Assembly: GCA_037013685.1 (NCBI GenBank)
Contig: CM072886.1
Location: 60,442,933-60,506,932, forward strand
Direction of reading: 5' to 3'
Source of the DNA: Acridotheres tristis
Lineage: Eukaryota; Chordata; Aves; Passeriformes; Sturnidae
Length of the DNA stretch: 64,000 bases
A program made the position numbers and the translations under genes. The notes beneath the pieces were generated by a model. It searched no databases and was not told the origin of the DNA. It was given only the letters and a program-made list of their open reading frames with translations. Within the stretch, counting starts at the first letter, position 1; every line of letters begins with the position of its first letter. Positions 52,396 to 64,000 of this stretch are shown one piece after another.

Positions 52396-55300
52396 TATAT
52401 AAACAGGAATCCTGACAGTGTATGCAGTTATACAATTTCTCTTAACATCAGATGCTTAGAATTAATTTACTGCATGTGTAAATGCTGATCCAGTGATGGA
52501 TATCATCCCATTGTACCAAATTATGAACCTTGTTAAATAACTACATTTTTTGGGTGGACAGTGGTGTTGGTGTATTTAACAAGCTACATAATTTATATTG
52601 CTGAACTGACCTTTTATCTATGAGCCTTTTCTTCTTTATATTCCAAAAAGCATATCCAATGTTCGTGCAGTTTCCTTGATCACTTCTGCCTCTGTAGCAA
52701 GGCGATACTTTTATACCCTGGTAAGTTCAGACATGTGAAAACTGCAAAGCTTAAAGGAAAATGATGACAATATTAAATTTTGCTTTCTTTATCCTTTGAC
52801 ACTGAAAGACGATTATGACACTGATTCAAAGGTATGGAAATTTAGAAATCACGGTCAGACTTATGTTTGTTTCATTCTCTACTCTAGAACAGCAATTTGA
52901 AACACTAGTGTGTTTTCATTCCTGACCACTGAAAGCACTGCTTTAGCTACTACTTCTGACACGGCTTATTGTTGTGTTTTTATTGAGTGGAAAAATCTTC
53001 TTACAAAGCAAATATGATATGGCCTGTCCTTCCTCTCTTTAGGGAAGAGGATTGCAGCCAATAGTTTTAGATGTGTTTCTGGACTTTCCTTAGGTCTCAG
53101 AAGTTTTGTCACTTGGTGGAAGCAATTCCTGTGTTTAATTTTGCTGGGATTGTTGAAGTAGTATAATTGGCATGGTGGTGGAGAAGGATTTTAGAAATAT
53201 TCAGAACACTCAGGTACAAAGTGTTGTGCAGGAATCTGGGGAGATGCAATTCATCTTCAGAAAAAGCACAGCTTCTCTGGCTGAGTGTATTGATGGAGCA
53301 TCTCAGTGTGAATAAGCCGCCTGTAGCACCTGCTCCCTATGCCCATCTTCCACAGCAGCCAATTTCTTCACAAAGTGAAAGTCTTTGTGCTAATGGGAGT
53401 GTATAACAACGTAATCTGCCTTTTGGAAGCATTACAACAAGTTCTGAATGATAGATGAAATGAAAAATCCCTGTCTGGTGAAGAGAAAGCATGTCCTGCT
53501 CTGGATGATACACTGCCAACAGTTCTAACAAGAGGTTCCATCACAGATTTTCCACCTCAATCAGCAATGCAGTTGCTATCTCCTGAGCAAAATCTCTCCT
53601 CTACTTCTTTTTTTTTTCTTTTTTCGCCTGTTCAAGCAAAGAAATATTCTTCAGCTTCATAGCTTACCCATTGCCTAAAATATTCAATAATCTTTCTCTG
53701 CTTCCAGTAGTGACAGTCTCTATAGGAAGCATCTTCTCCCCCAAATTCATTCAGCTTGTTCGAGTAGTTTTACTCCATACACTGAGGGAGTGGGCCATGA
53801 AAACCTTAATCAATGATACGGTCAGTAATGTACAGCATCTGCTGATGTATAACATCAATGAGAAAAAGGTTAGCAAGAAAATAAACAATAAGGCCAAGTA
53901 AAGCTCAATCACGTAGTTTAAGATTTCTGTTTCAGCAAAAGATTGTTTCTTAATACAGTCAAGCCTGAGCTGGTATATACCGGCATGGAGAATAGAGTAA
54001 ATCACATTTTGGAAAACAGTGATTTATGGATTGACTTAGGTGGCATCATGGATAATTTCTTTAATTTTCCCTCTGTGTTGTAGCAAAAAAAGGGTGGTGT
54101 GATCCATGAAAAAGAGAACCATTTAGTATTGTTTGTAGGCTTCTTCATCAGCTAATGTGTCCTGTTCTGTCTAAACTGGACTATAATGAGAGTTAAGGAC
54201 TGGAAAACAAACATCAGGTTGAGGAGAGTCAAGAATTCAGAGTATTCAGGTAATTTGAGAGCAGGGCAAGAGGTCAGTCTGAAGAAGACACCTGACAGCA
54301 GAGGCTTTTCCACCTGGCTGACAGAAGCTGAAGTTCAGCTAACTTAGTCTTGAAGTAAGAACCTATTTTCTGGCTGCGAGATCTCTTGATGATGAGAGCT
54401 CAAGCCTGGCCTGGACAGCTTGCCTTTCTCATCTTTTTCCTTAATGGGAAAGCATTCAACTCAAAAGCTTATAGACAGTAAGACAACTAACAGACCCGAA
54501 TTTCTCTGAAGATGATCAGGGCAGATTTCCTTGCATCTCCTCCCTTGTGCAAGGAACGAAGGTTTCTGTGTGCGGCTTCTTTTCATTGTTATTAACTGCT
54601 TTCCCCTGCAGCACAAGAGACTGGCCAGAGCAGGAGATCTCTTCGTAGGTGGCATAGGGAGTGATTATGGATTGCCTTAGTTGGTTTGGGAGGGAATTTT
54701 CCCTGGGTCAGGTTGGCAGACTCTGTGGATCTTTCACCTCATATAGCATGAGGTGCGGTTCGTCTGCTAGGATCATTTGTGTATATCTCAGATGATTAAT
54801 TCCTTGCCATTGCATGGCTTCCTCAGGTCTTGCCAACCCTGTGCCTGCAGCAGATAGTTTTCTAAGCAGAGAAATGCTTTTCCCTTACTAAAGTCTTTGA
54901 GCATCAACTAGATGTTTTGGTTAAAATTAATGTTCTGTGAATGCACAGTAGGTGCATCTGGTATCCTTTTTGGCCTTGACTTTTAGGAAATTATATCTAT
55001 ATATACTGTCTGATTGGTTAAGGCTGGGGTGATTACTCAGGAAAGTACTTTTCTGTTCTGAAAAATGGCCTGACTCCCTTAGAGGTCTTGTTCTGAGAGC
55101 CTGAGAAAATCTTACTCTCTATGGAGCAGAAGTCCAGCTTGCTTTAGTTTAATTTTAAACAACAGTCAACATATGCAGTTCAAGTTGTGCATTTTCAAGG
55201 GTAAAAACCATGCAATTCTATAGGATGATCTCAACTGAATGTCTGTACTGCCTGAAAGAATATCCTCTTCATTACCCTCAGCTTTCTCACTCTGTGTGGA

Positions 55301-58300
55301 AACCACCAGTACAAAAGTAAAGGTAACTCACATTATGTGGTGTTCTGGTAGTTAAAGTAGTTCAACAGCCAATGGACGCCTGTCTTGCTGTGTGCTGGTA
55401 CTAGAGGAGCTTCCTTTCTACAGTGACTTTTTCCATGTCAGAGAAGTCAAACTCAGGTATTCCAGAGTTTGAATTATTTTTTTCAGAAAACATACAATTT
55501 AGCCCTTAAGTCTGTCTACTTCAGCAAAATGACAAATCCTACCTTCAAAACATAGACTTTGCAGCCTCAGGGGCCCTGTGATTTATGTGACACAGAACCT
55601 GACCTTCTCCATGTGCAAGCAAGTGTTTCTAAATGTTTATGTGCATAGGATTATAGTATAATATGTATTTTAAGAAAGCTTTGGCTTCACTGGGGCTAGA
55701 ATTCACTGTACAGGTATATACAGGTGTGCAAAACCAATGCGTCCATGAAATGTTAAATGGAAGTTCTGGGATTTTTGAAATATGCAGCAGCACCACAGAA
55801 ACAGACATCATATAAGCAGCAGTGTCTGATAGTTGTCTTTCACATTATGATCAAAACCAGAGATATCTCAGAGTTTTTTTTGTGAGGGAGCCTTTGCAAA
55901 AACACCATAAGTAATCAGGATTCACTCTGTGCATATCAGGAGAAACTGTGCCACTCGCTCGTGTCTGGCTTCATCCCATAAAGTGGAAAACAGCAGCAAT
56001 TGTGTGACTCTATTCAAATGCTATCTGTTGTTTTTCATCTTTCTTCTTTGCATCCCAAACTGAAAACTTTCAAATAAAAATAACTGAAAAACAGAAATAC
56101 TGTATTTCTAAGCTGTCCTTAAAAATTCGAATGAGTCATTTAGATAACATTCACAATACCAGCAGCTCCAGGGCACTTTAGAGAATATGTTTCAGCACAG
56201 AGACATTTGAAACAAAAATTGTAACGTTCTAAATGGAATTAGATGAGCAAAACCGTGTCATACAGAGATGAAATATAAATAAGTGCTTTAGGCCCACTCC
56301 ATGAAAAATGTATGCGCTTTTTAAAAAGCATTTTTCTCCTGCAATGGTTTAATTTCTGTAGAAAACAGTGGTTGGTTGTGAGTTGTTTTTGTTGTTTTCT
56401 TCTTTCCTTCCTAGTACATTCTCCCAGAATGTGCTTTTGCCACTCCATAAAGCCTTCTTTCTACTAAATGTCTGTCTCTCTATTAAGCCCCCAAGGACCT
56501 GTACAAGCCAAAGGCAGATGGGAAACAATAGGCATTCCATGTTCAAATGCACAACCTACAGAAAGTTCATTTGTCAAAAGTCTGAGGAACACTTCCAAAG
56601 AGGCTGCTTCATAAACAACATCCACATGGGGCAGATTTGACTTGTGCTACCACTTTTCATGCACACATTCCATAAGAATTTAATAGGATGTTTACTCTTC
56701 AATTTATAGTAAAAGCAACGTTTACACAATCTTGTTCCAAATCCAAGTCTCATTTCTCCTTTCCTTCCCCTCCCACCCTACATTTTAAATCTCTTCATCT
56801 TTTACGTGCACCGACCACTTTCCTTCTTTTCACAGAAGACTTATCCTAACCCTTCTATTAAGGGCAAATCAGCCTCAGACTTCTTTAACTCTTTATTTTC
56901 TTAGACTTTTTTAACTCTCCTTTTGTACCTGTTGGAGAGGAGCTCCTTCATTGGTGAGTATGCAAATCCAACCATGGTATCTGTCTTTGAGATATCAATA
57001 ACTAGTGACAGCATTGTAGTGTTGAAAGTTAATCTAACCCTCTGACTCATGCCCAGAAGACAAAAGTTACTCTGGTTGGTACTGTCTAGCAGACAGCATA
57101 CCTCCTTTTTATAACTCTAATTACTTATGGTAAAGGTCTGCCTTCTTTCCTTGGCTTTGTATTAACTAAATATTTTTACTGTGATTAAGATGCTGTTTCT
57201 CTAAAGCTGTGAAATCACTTTGGCTCCCATGGACTTCAACAGCTTCCTGATCAAACCTAAGGTTAGGGGCAAGGAAAACAGGGAAGACTTTGTCAACACC
57301 TGGATATAGGGATTCTGCTTTGAGTACCATCAATATCTGAACTTGTTCAGGAGTAATCCAGAGCTGAGACCAGCAGAGCTGTAAAGATATCAGCCAGCTA
57401 TTCTACCCAAGCACCCTCTGAATACATAGATTGCCAGAATAGGCATGAATGATTCAGAGGGCTCTCATCAGATAAATGGTAGTAGCCACCTCCTATATTA
57501 GACCAATCTGAACTTACCTAGGATACCTAAATCCTGTGTCTGGTGCTTAAGGTAGTAGGTAGTAGTTTTTGGTGCCAAAGCAAGATGATTTAAATTGTTG
57601 CATTAGAAAATTAGTCACTTACTAAATGCAAGATTCAGTTTTGATTCTGTACTTAATCAATGGCCGTGTATCGCTCTGCAAAAAAATGAAGTGCTGGAAG
57701 GTGATTTGAAACCAGATGTATATTACATATATTTCTATTCATAATCTAGCACTAAAAAATGGATAACCAATTCTTAGCCTCTGGACTTCAAAAACAACGT
57801 TTGCAAATAATAGACCTGAAAAAGAGAAAACCACCCCAGAAAAGTGGAAGCTACTCAATGGCAGCTTGCCATGTGCCAAAGAACATTGTAATTTCTCTCC
57901 AAGACACATCAAATTCATCTGAATGAGCCATTACTCAGAACCTGGATTTCCCCCTCTCCTGAGCTGCATGGAGGTGCAGCAGTGTGAGTGAGCATGAGGC
58001 CAATGGTATGTTGACAGCTTTGGGTAAGGTTTCTCCAGTGTAGGTACTTGCCTCAGACACCAAGGTCACCAGTGAATTTTTGTCTTTTAGGACTATGGAA
58101 GTTGATGGCTTTCCAAGGTCTGACCAGCACAAGAGGAGAAGTTGCAGTCTGATCCTTGTGTAATGTTGGGTAGAAGTGCAGAGTGGATGTGGTCTTTAAA
58201 CGGATCCAGATCTCTTCACTGGAGCTGCTAAGTGTGTTTATGGTTGTCACAGGAGCTTTCACCTGCCAGACTTGGGGCCAAAAATCTCCATCTGCAAGAT

Positions 58301-58324
58301 GCTGGCGCAGTCTATGTGTTTCAT
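52396..58324. other. Unique non-coding sequence, nothing recognised
   Basis: Unique AT-rich DNA, pyrimidine-rich between about 56746 and 56950. Open frames (for example 53671-53901 and 56368-56640 on +) show no recognisable domain. Confidence 0.7.
56877..56925 (+). repeat. Pyrimidine-rich duplication, period 26
   Basis: AGACTTCTTTAACTCT starting at 56877 recurs as AGACTTTTTTAACTCT starting at 56903. It lies within a longer pyrimidine-rich region (about 56746-56950). Confidence 0.75.
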
Positions 58325-58338
58325 TGCCCTCTGGTGGC
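58325..58338 (-). promoter_or_regulatory. CTCF-like binding motif
   Basis: Read on the - strand, the sequence GCCACCAGAGGGCA fits the CTCF core consensus CCASYAGRKGGCRS very well. CTCF is a zinc-finger protein that anchors chromatin loops and domain borders, and motif orientation sets loop direction. The motif sits in a locally GC-richer patch. Occupancy cannot be known from sequence, but this is the best match found in the window. Confidence 0.5.
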
Positions 58339-58555
58339 GTGTCTACCAGAGCAGGAGGCTATTGCTGCTCCCACTTGAAGGAATCTGTGCTGCTGGTGTA
58401 AGAGAAGCAGGTGCTATAGGAAGTGAAGAAAAAGCCAGAAAGTATCTGTCAAGGTCTTATTTTTTAGGAATTTCTGTCTGCTCTTGCTTTAGTTTTTTGC
58501 AAGAATTGTAAAAGAAAAATGGTGGGACCAAGTCTACTACCAGTTATCCCTGTGC

Positions 58556-58598
58556 AAATCCAGACTTCTGCTGGAGCCAGACGCAGCAGTCTGGATTT
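58556..58598. repeat. Imperfect hairpin, 11 + 4 bp stem
   Basis: AAATCCAGACT (58556-58566) pairs perfectly with AGTCTGGATTT (58588-58598). After one mismatch, CTGC (58568-58571) pairs with GCAG (58583-58586), leaving an 11-base loop. The right arm with the following 'atacctgtgcaa' resembles a phrase found in old amniote retrotransposon tails ('ctggatttacaccagtgcaac'), so this may be a decayed repeat and not a functional RNA structure. Confidence 0.8.
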
Positions 58599-61500
58599 AT
58601 ACCTGTGCAAAAAAAAGTTGGAAAGTGGCTTGAAAAGACAGGGAAACCTTTAAATGGCTTGACTATTAGAATAATAAAGTTACAAGTTTGCCCTTTTTTT
58701 TATTTCTGCAAGTTTTGCAGCACACAGGTAGCCTCTTAGAGCACAAGGAAGAAATGAAAACTCTCAGTGATTATCCAAGTGGTCTCTGAAGCCAATATTC
58801 AAGTGGGCTGAATCCAGAACCTCTTCTGTAATAGTCACCATCTGGACTCTGAGGGTGGACACCTCACCTCCAAGTGAGATGAGGGGTTAAATCACTTACA
58901 GCCTTACACTGGATTTTAGCAGATGAGGGAGGGCATCTGCTTCTTTCAGTTGTGCTGATACTAGTACAGTCAACCTATGTTTACAGCTATGGATCTTCTG
59001 TCCAAGATGTGGGAGAATAAGAGCATTATATGGTAAACCATGACTATCTCATTCTTGCTAGCAATGCTTCTGAGGAGAAAAATACTCTGAAAGGAAATGA
59101 CATCCAGGAATCAGATAGTGTAGTTTTTATTTGTGTTGGTTCATTGACTTCAGTGGCTGTCTACATATATCTTATGGATCATTTGCATGTCTGTGGTATT
59201 TTTATAGGTGGGGAAGAAGTCAAATCTATTTAAGTGAGCTTCCAGGAACAGGTCTTTACAGCCCATGGCAGAAGCATGGTAGTAAGTACTCCAGAGAAAC
59301 AGTGGTTTTTCCATTTATGTTGTAAGTTTTTTGTCTCCCCAAGGTTATCTGTTATCAGAAAGAAGACCAAATCAAGAGAGGCAATGAAGAATTTTCTTTG
59401 TGGATTGTTTGTATCTCAGCTACTCTTACTTGCATTTGTCATGGAATATATTAAAGTAGTCATATTGCAGAGTCCACACAGCATGTCAGCTTTGAGACAA
59501 GCACTCTGAAATGTGCTCACAGATGATAAATTGCACACTATGTCAACTACATCTTTGTCATGAGATTCTGTTTTCTATTTATAGTTGAAATGAAACACTT
59601 GAGAAAATTCTAAACCAAAGCAATTTCACAGAAATCTCGTAAATTTTTCCTTATGTGTATATCAGTGAAAAGACCCTCCTGTGCTATCTCTTTGCTCTGT
59701 GGGATTCCAACAATCAACTTCTGAGATCAAAGTAGAATGCTCTCAAGATTGTGAAACTCATAATGTGCCTGTGTAATCTGGCTGGTGTTCCTTTGGAGTA
59801 TGTTCCCTTTCAAACATTAAGGAGAAAGATCATGTAACCATAGCAGAGTGCAAATACATACAAAATTTGATAGTTTTTGGGAATCAAAACCCATTATCTC
59901 CATAAGAGAAGATATTATTTGGTTACTCCTTTGGCTTGTTGTGCTAGTTTTGTTTGAAGCTGTCTGTGCAGCACTTTGTTTTTCTTTCACCCTCTTTCTA
60001 GGATGGTTCTTTTTCACTTGTGCATCTTAAACACATAATCTTCTGCAATGGAGTTGTGGGTAGCAAAAATTTTAAAAAGGCACTAGGTATGCTTTGCAGC
60101 TAGAAATGCTGCTCTGATTTGTTGTGATTTTATTTTTTTCTTTTTTCTCTGATTACAGCAGCCTACTTTAGGAAAAGCATGTTTGGATAGCAGTAATGGT
60201 GCACTCTGATGGGACAAAAGCTCACACTGGCCTAGACAGGGCAGGATGTCGTGTAATCTGCTGAATGCGTATTTAAGTTAAGTAGGCCTTCCTTCTATCT
60301 TGAGCACTCATATCTTCAAGGACAGAAAGAACAAGGAAAGTTTCTCAGAGTGAATCATCCAAGCAAGGATGGGTAAAGTACATGCAGGAGAGAGGAACTG
60401 GTCAGAATCCTCTGCATGGGACTCAAACAAGAGCTTGCTTAAGAAAGAACTTATATCTCTCTGCACAGTGAACAGAGCATTCATCCAGGAGGACCCAGGA
60501 TCCAGATCTCTTATCCCCACATCCTGGGGAAGCCTGGAGCAAGAGCAAGTTACAGCTTCCTTGCAGTTGTGGAAATGGTTTTATACGTGATACCAATAGA
60601 AGTGTTTTCATTTCTGTGGCCTTTGTGGCTTTCTCTTACTACTTCTGGGCTTCTCAAAGTATGCCTTCTACCCAGTTGTCCCTTCTTGAATGTAAGAGGA
60701 GATGTGGCAGTTTATTCCAGATGTGTGTGTGTGTACATGTATATATATAACTGATTTGAAAACTAACTCTAACTTGATCACCAGAATGGCCTGTGAACCT
60801 GAAGGTATTGATACTTATTCAAAATATATGTTCCTACCTCTGACTCAGCTCTAAAACCGTAGTTTTAGAAGAGAGAGGCCTTGGATTTAACTTCCCTTCA
60901 GCTCTGCAACCTCAGCCATCCATTGATCAGAGTGCCATGATCTAGTTTAGAAGTGCATACGTGGGGCATTTACTGACAAAGAAACCACTGCAACATCAGT
61001 GTACCAATCTGGAAAGGTTAAGATAGTAACTGAAACTCAGTTTGCCTGGAAAGGTAACTGATGGTATTTAGCAACATTTTTACAAATAGTGAGCCAATAA
61101 CTTGTGCCCTGTCTTGCTGCAATAAGTCTCTTTCTTTAAAAATTGTCTTATGGAGGAAGAAATCTTTAAAAGCTATATATTAAAAAAATAATAATAAAAA
61201 AAATCTTCATGTTAAGTTAATAAGGTCACCAAAGAGAACATAAAATCCATTTTCCCTGTTTGTAGCCAGTACCATAAAAACAGTTTGGCTTTTTTTAATA
61301 AGTTTTTTTTTCTCTCTTCCACCTCTCCTTATTAATTTCTGGCTCTTTCCTTCTGTTCCTATTCAACACAATTGCTTTATGCACTCTTATTTCATATTTT
61401 GGATGACCTCAGATAGCGAACCTCCCTCCATGGCACGTTGGGATTGCTCATACTGCCAGTTTTCTGCCAGCATTATGTTTAATCAGGCAGCTTCCTCCTC

Positions 61501-64000
61501 TGCAACTGGTCTGTCCAGTTTAACTAAATCCTTTCACCCAGACCAGCAATAGTGTTTTGCTTAACTGGTATGTTGGCAGAGATTACTAAAGATATCTGTC
61601 TGGATGCTGATGTGATATGCGCTTGGGTCAGCATCTTTAACTTTTACTACATGGCTTTGTTGTTAGCTTGTTTCTTTAAAATTTGCAGTCATGAAAAATA
61701 AGCTAACTAGCACCGGGCTCCAAAACTATTGTGGGGGGAGGGTTACCCACTTGAAAACAAGCAAGAAGTCTTACAAATATTTGGACTGATTAATTCACCA
61801 GCTTTTCTTTACAGCGCTCTATTGTGCTATAAAGCTATTCATTGACCAAGAGAGTACATTGTCCATTTAGTTACTGTTTTGTATCTTGTGTCAAACAAAA
61901 GACACTGCCTCCTACAACAGGAACAGCTGAATATTTTCACTGCTCATGCAGTTTCCTCTTCTAGCTGCTGGATCATCAAAAATTCTAATCAACTCTGATC
62001 TAAAGCAAAGTACTACATGGCATTCATCATCTGTTTTAGCCTTTAATGCACCATGCAGGTTTTAATCAAAGGTATGCAACCATTAGCAAAAAAGAAAGAC
62101 AAGAATTATGATGGTGTCCTAAGCAGAGCTCTTAAGCCAACATCACAGGCAGCAGATAAGTTCACCTCTCCCTGCTGAGTACAAATACAGGAGGATAAGA
62201 TGGGTCTTTTTTTGAAATAATTGCAGAAGAGCGCCACTGAGGTTTCAGGGCCATGACTTCTGTTGTTTTCTCTCCGTATAACTGCTCAGACTTATTTGCT
62301 TGGCTTTCCTGAATATTGAAAACAAATGTTGGTACTGTAGCCTTGGTGTGGGGGGGTTGCTGGATAAACCACTCAGTTCAGCATATACCTGTGTCTTCTG
62401 CTGGTGCCAGAGGGAGCCAAGGGGACTTTCAGAAGAACCCAGAGCCTTCCTTGCAGCCGGCCAGGGCTTTGGGTCTCTCACCTCCTCCCAAGCAAACTCC
62501 ATTAGTTACCTTTCCTCTTTTCCTTAAATGCAGGACCAGTGATGTCACTGATGGATTCTGGGTAGAGAATTACATCCACGTGCTCTTCTTCCATGCAAGC
62601 AGCAAATTTATCCTGTTTCTTTTGCATTTGGCCTCTATTCCAGGACTCCTTGTTGCTTATTTAACCAGCGATATCCATCCCTAGCAGGATGGCAAGCTGC
62701 CCCCTCCTGCCTTTGCCCAACTCTTTACTCACAAAGCACCAGGGTTTCATTTGACTGTAAGGATACACATTCTGTATCACATCAATCAGCTTCTCCTCCT
62801 GCTTCCCTGCCCACAGCAAAGCCAAGCAGCAACCAGCCACTAGCACGTCAGGCTTTGAATCCAGATTGGCATGGGGAACAGGCACTGGCCTGTACTGCAA
62901 TACTGTTTAATTTCTGCCTAACCAAGGAAAGGGTGAAAGTAGTCTTTTTGGGGAGGGGAGCAGGCTATGGGCACAGTAGTATGATCCTCCTCCTGCCACG
63001 TGAACTCATGAATGCCACCTTGCTAAGTGGCTCAGGTGAGGGTGACACGCCTGACACTCCCTTACGTGTCCTGAGCAATCCTATTGGATTTGAGAGTTTG
63101 CTCCCCTAAGAAAACGGCAGTTGTTTTCTCAGCCTTCCCCATTGCCCACTTCTTCCTTGGTTCTGGTATTGGGAGAGCTGTTTCAGGTCCTGATTAAGAA
63201 CAAGTGGTTGTGACCTGGGCCAGCTTGTAGCATTTCCTTGAAGTCATGATGGCAACAGGGAACAAAGCTATGCATTGCTCTTTGGCTGTGCCCCACAGAG
63301 CTGGTATGGGCAGACTGGGGAGCTGACAATTACCCAGGGAGTCACAATTTAAATGAGTGATCTGGAGGCCTTTGGGCTTGTGAATCCATGCGAATGGTTG
63401 TGTGGGTGGAATTCCTCCTCCGGCCAGCTGACATGGGGTATGAACTTTGTGAATTATGTTGCCTTTAGGGTATGCAGGAGAATTTCCCCATGCCGTGGCA
63501 AATGTAGAGTACTTTCTGTGGGCTCAAATCTCCCTAATAAATGGCTACCCAGCTCGAGCTGTGTCTGGTCAGACATTGAAAATCAGCCTTTCTACTGTGT
63601 TGTCTGGGGGCCGATTCTGCCCGAGCGCTTTGTTGGCTGCGCAGCTGCCGGTGGGGGACAGGGCTCTGTAGGGCTCAGTGTGAGCTTGCCTGCATCAGCT
63701 CCCGTGTTCAGCCTCCTGCCAGATGGAGATCCCAGGCGTGCCTGGGCTTTCACACTAGCAGAAACCCTATGTAAATTGCTGGCTTTGATTTCCACATGGC
63801 CTTTAATGTGCAACATGTGCGTCTTTTAATGACCACCTCTGGCAAAAGCTTAATTTGGTTGGGGGTGGGAGGAATGGATGCTTTAAATCTACCTGTGCTT
63901 CCTGTGTCTGGCCTGTTCCCAGCTATGCATGGGAGGCAGAGATTTTCCACAGCACCAAACAGTGTGATTATATATCCAATTTCCTATTTAACTAGGTTAA
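58599..64000. other. Unique non-coding sequence ending in a GC-richer block
   Basis: Unique sequence with T-rich stretches at 61290-61365. From about 62240 onward the base composition becomes richer in G and C, and 63380-63860 carries around a dozen CpG sites. Overlapping open frames on both strands (63353-63829 +, 63816-63592 -) follow from the higher GC content and are not convincing genes. The window ends inside this block's 3' flank. Confidence 0.6.
60722..60749 (+). repeat. (TG)n then (TA)n compound microsatellite
   Basis: About six and a half TG units, a short 'acatg' break, then TATATATATA. Simple repeat. Confidence 0.93.

Noticed and set aside
53167..53901. Open frames with a proline/glutamine-rich or basic C-terminal look
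   Set aside because: No conserved motif and no splice-site pairing; length is within chance expectation.
57549..57570. let-7-like string ('aaggtagtaggtagtagttt')
   Set aside because: It differs from let-7 (TGAGGTAGTAGGTTGTATAGTT) in the seed start and the middle. No complementary arm follows to make a precursor hairpin, and it reads as a short GTA repeat.
1..64000. Bacterial features (operons, ribosome binding sites, CRISPR, insertion sequences, prophage)
   Set aside because: No long coding frames, no regularly spaced repeats, and clear vertebrate CR1 retrotransposons; the window is eukaryotic.

Overview
This window looks like ordinary non-coding nuclear DNA from a bird, either intergenic or inside very large introns. 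The main evidence is three degraded pieces of CR1 non-LTR retrotransposon: about 8740-9040 on the + strand, and 47782-47879 and 51486-52395 on the - strand. Two end in the 8-bp ATTCTRTR-type tail repeat, and the family wording is the avian one. The low repeat load, scarcity of CpG, many mononucleotide runs and many A/C- or G/T-rich low-complexity tracts agree with this. The species cannot be named from the sequence.

I found no gene I can defend. The open reading frames are short, at most about 180 codons. They lie on both strands, overlap each other in conflicting frames, lack recognisable domains and lack convincing paired splice sites. The only protein similarity I recognise is the decayed reverse-transcriptase C-terminal region inside the CR1 copies. 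I recognised no rRNA, complete tRNA, known microRNA, CRISPR array or mitochondrial insert, and no bacterial-style operon.

Layout: 1-8739 is unique AT-rich sequence with small homopolymers. A CR1 3' end follows at 8740-9040. 9041-34956 is mostly unique sequence with A-rich and T-rich tracts, a 57-base A run at 22812-22868, a possible MIR-like SINE relic near 17440-17530 and a CpG-richer block at 26780-27012 close to a CTCF-like motif. 34957-47781 is unique sequence with small inverted repeats (35123-35159, 41135-41157, 41198-41226) and TAAT-rich patches. 47782-52395 holds two more CR1 pieces. 52396-64000 is unique, with a good CTCF-like motif at 58325-58338, a hairpin at 58556-58598, and a GC- and CpG-richer block at 63380-63860.

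No genes work together here. If the window has a function, it is most likely cis-regulatory or architectural. The best candidates are the CTCF-like motifs, the CpG-richer islets, the E-box palindrome and the TAAT/octamer patches. I saw no sign of a novel biological system; the findings are modest leads that need alignment to other bird genomes.
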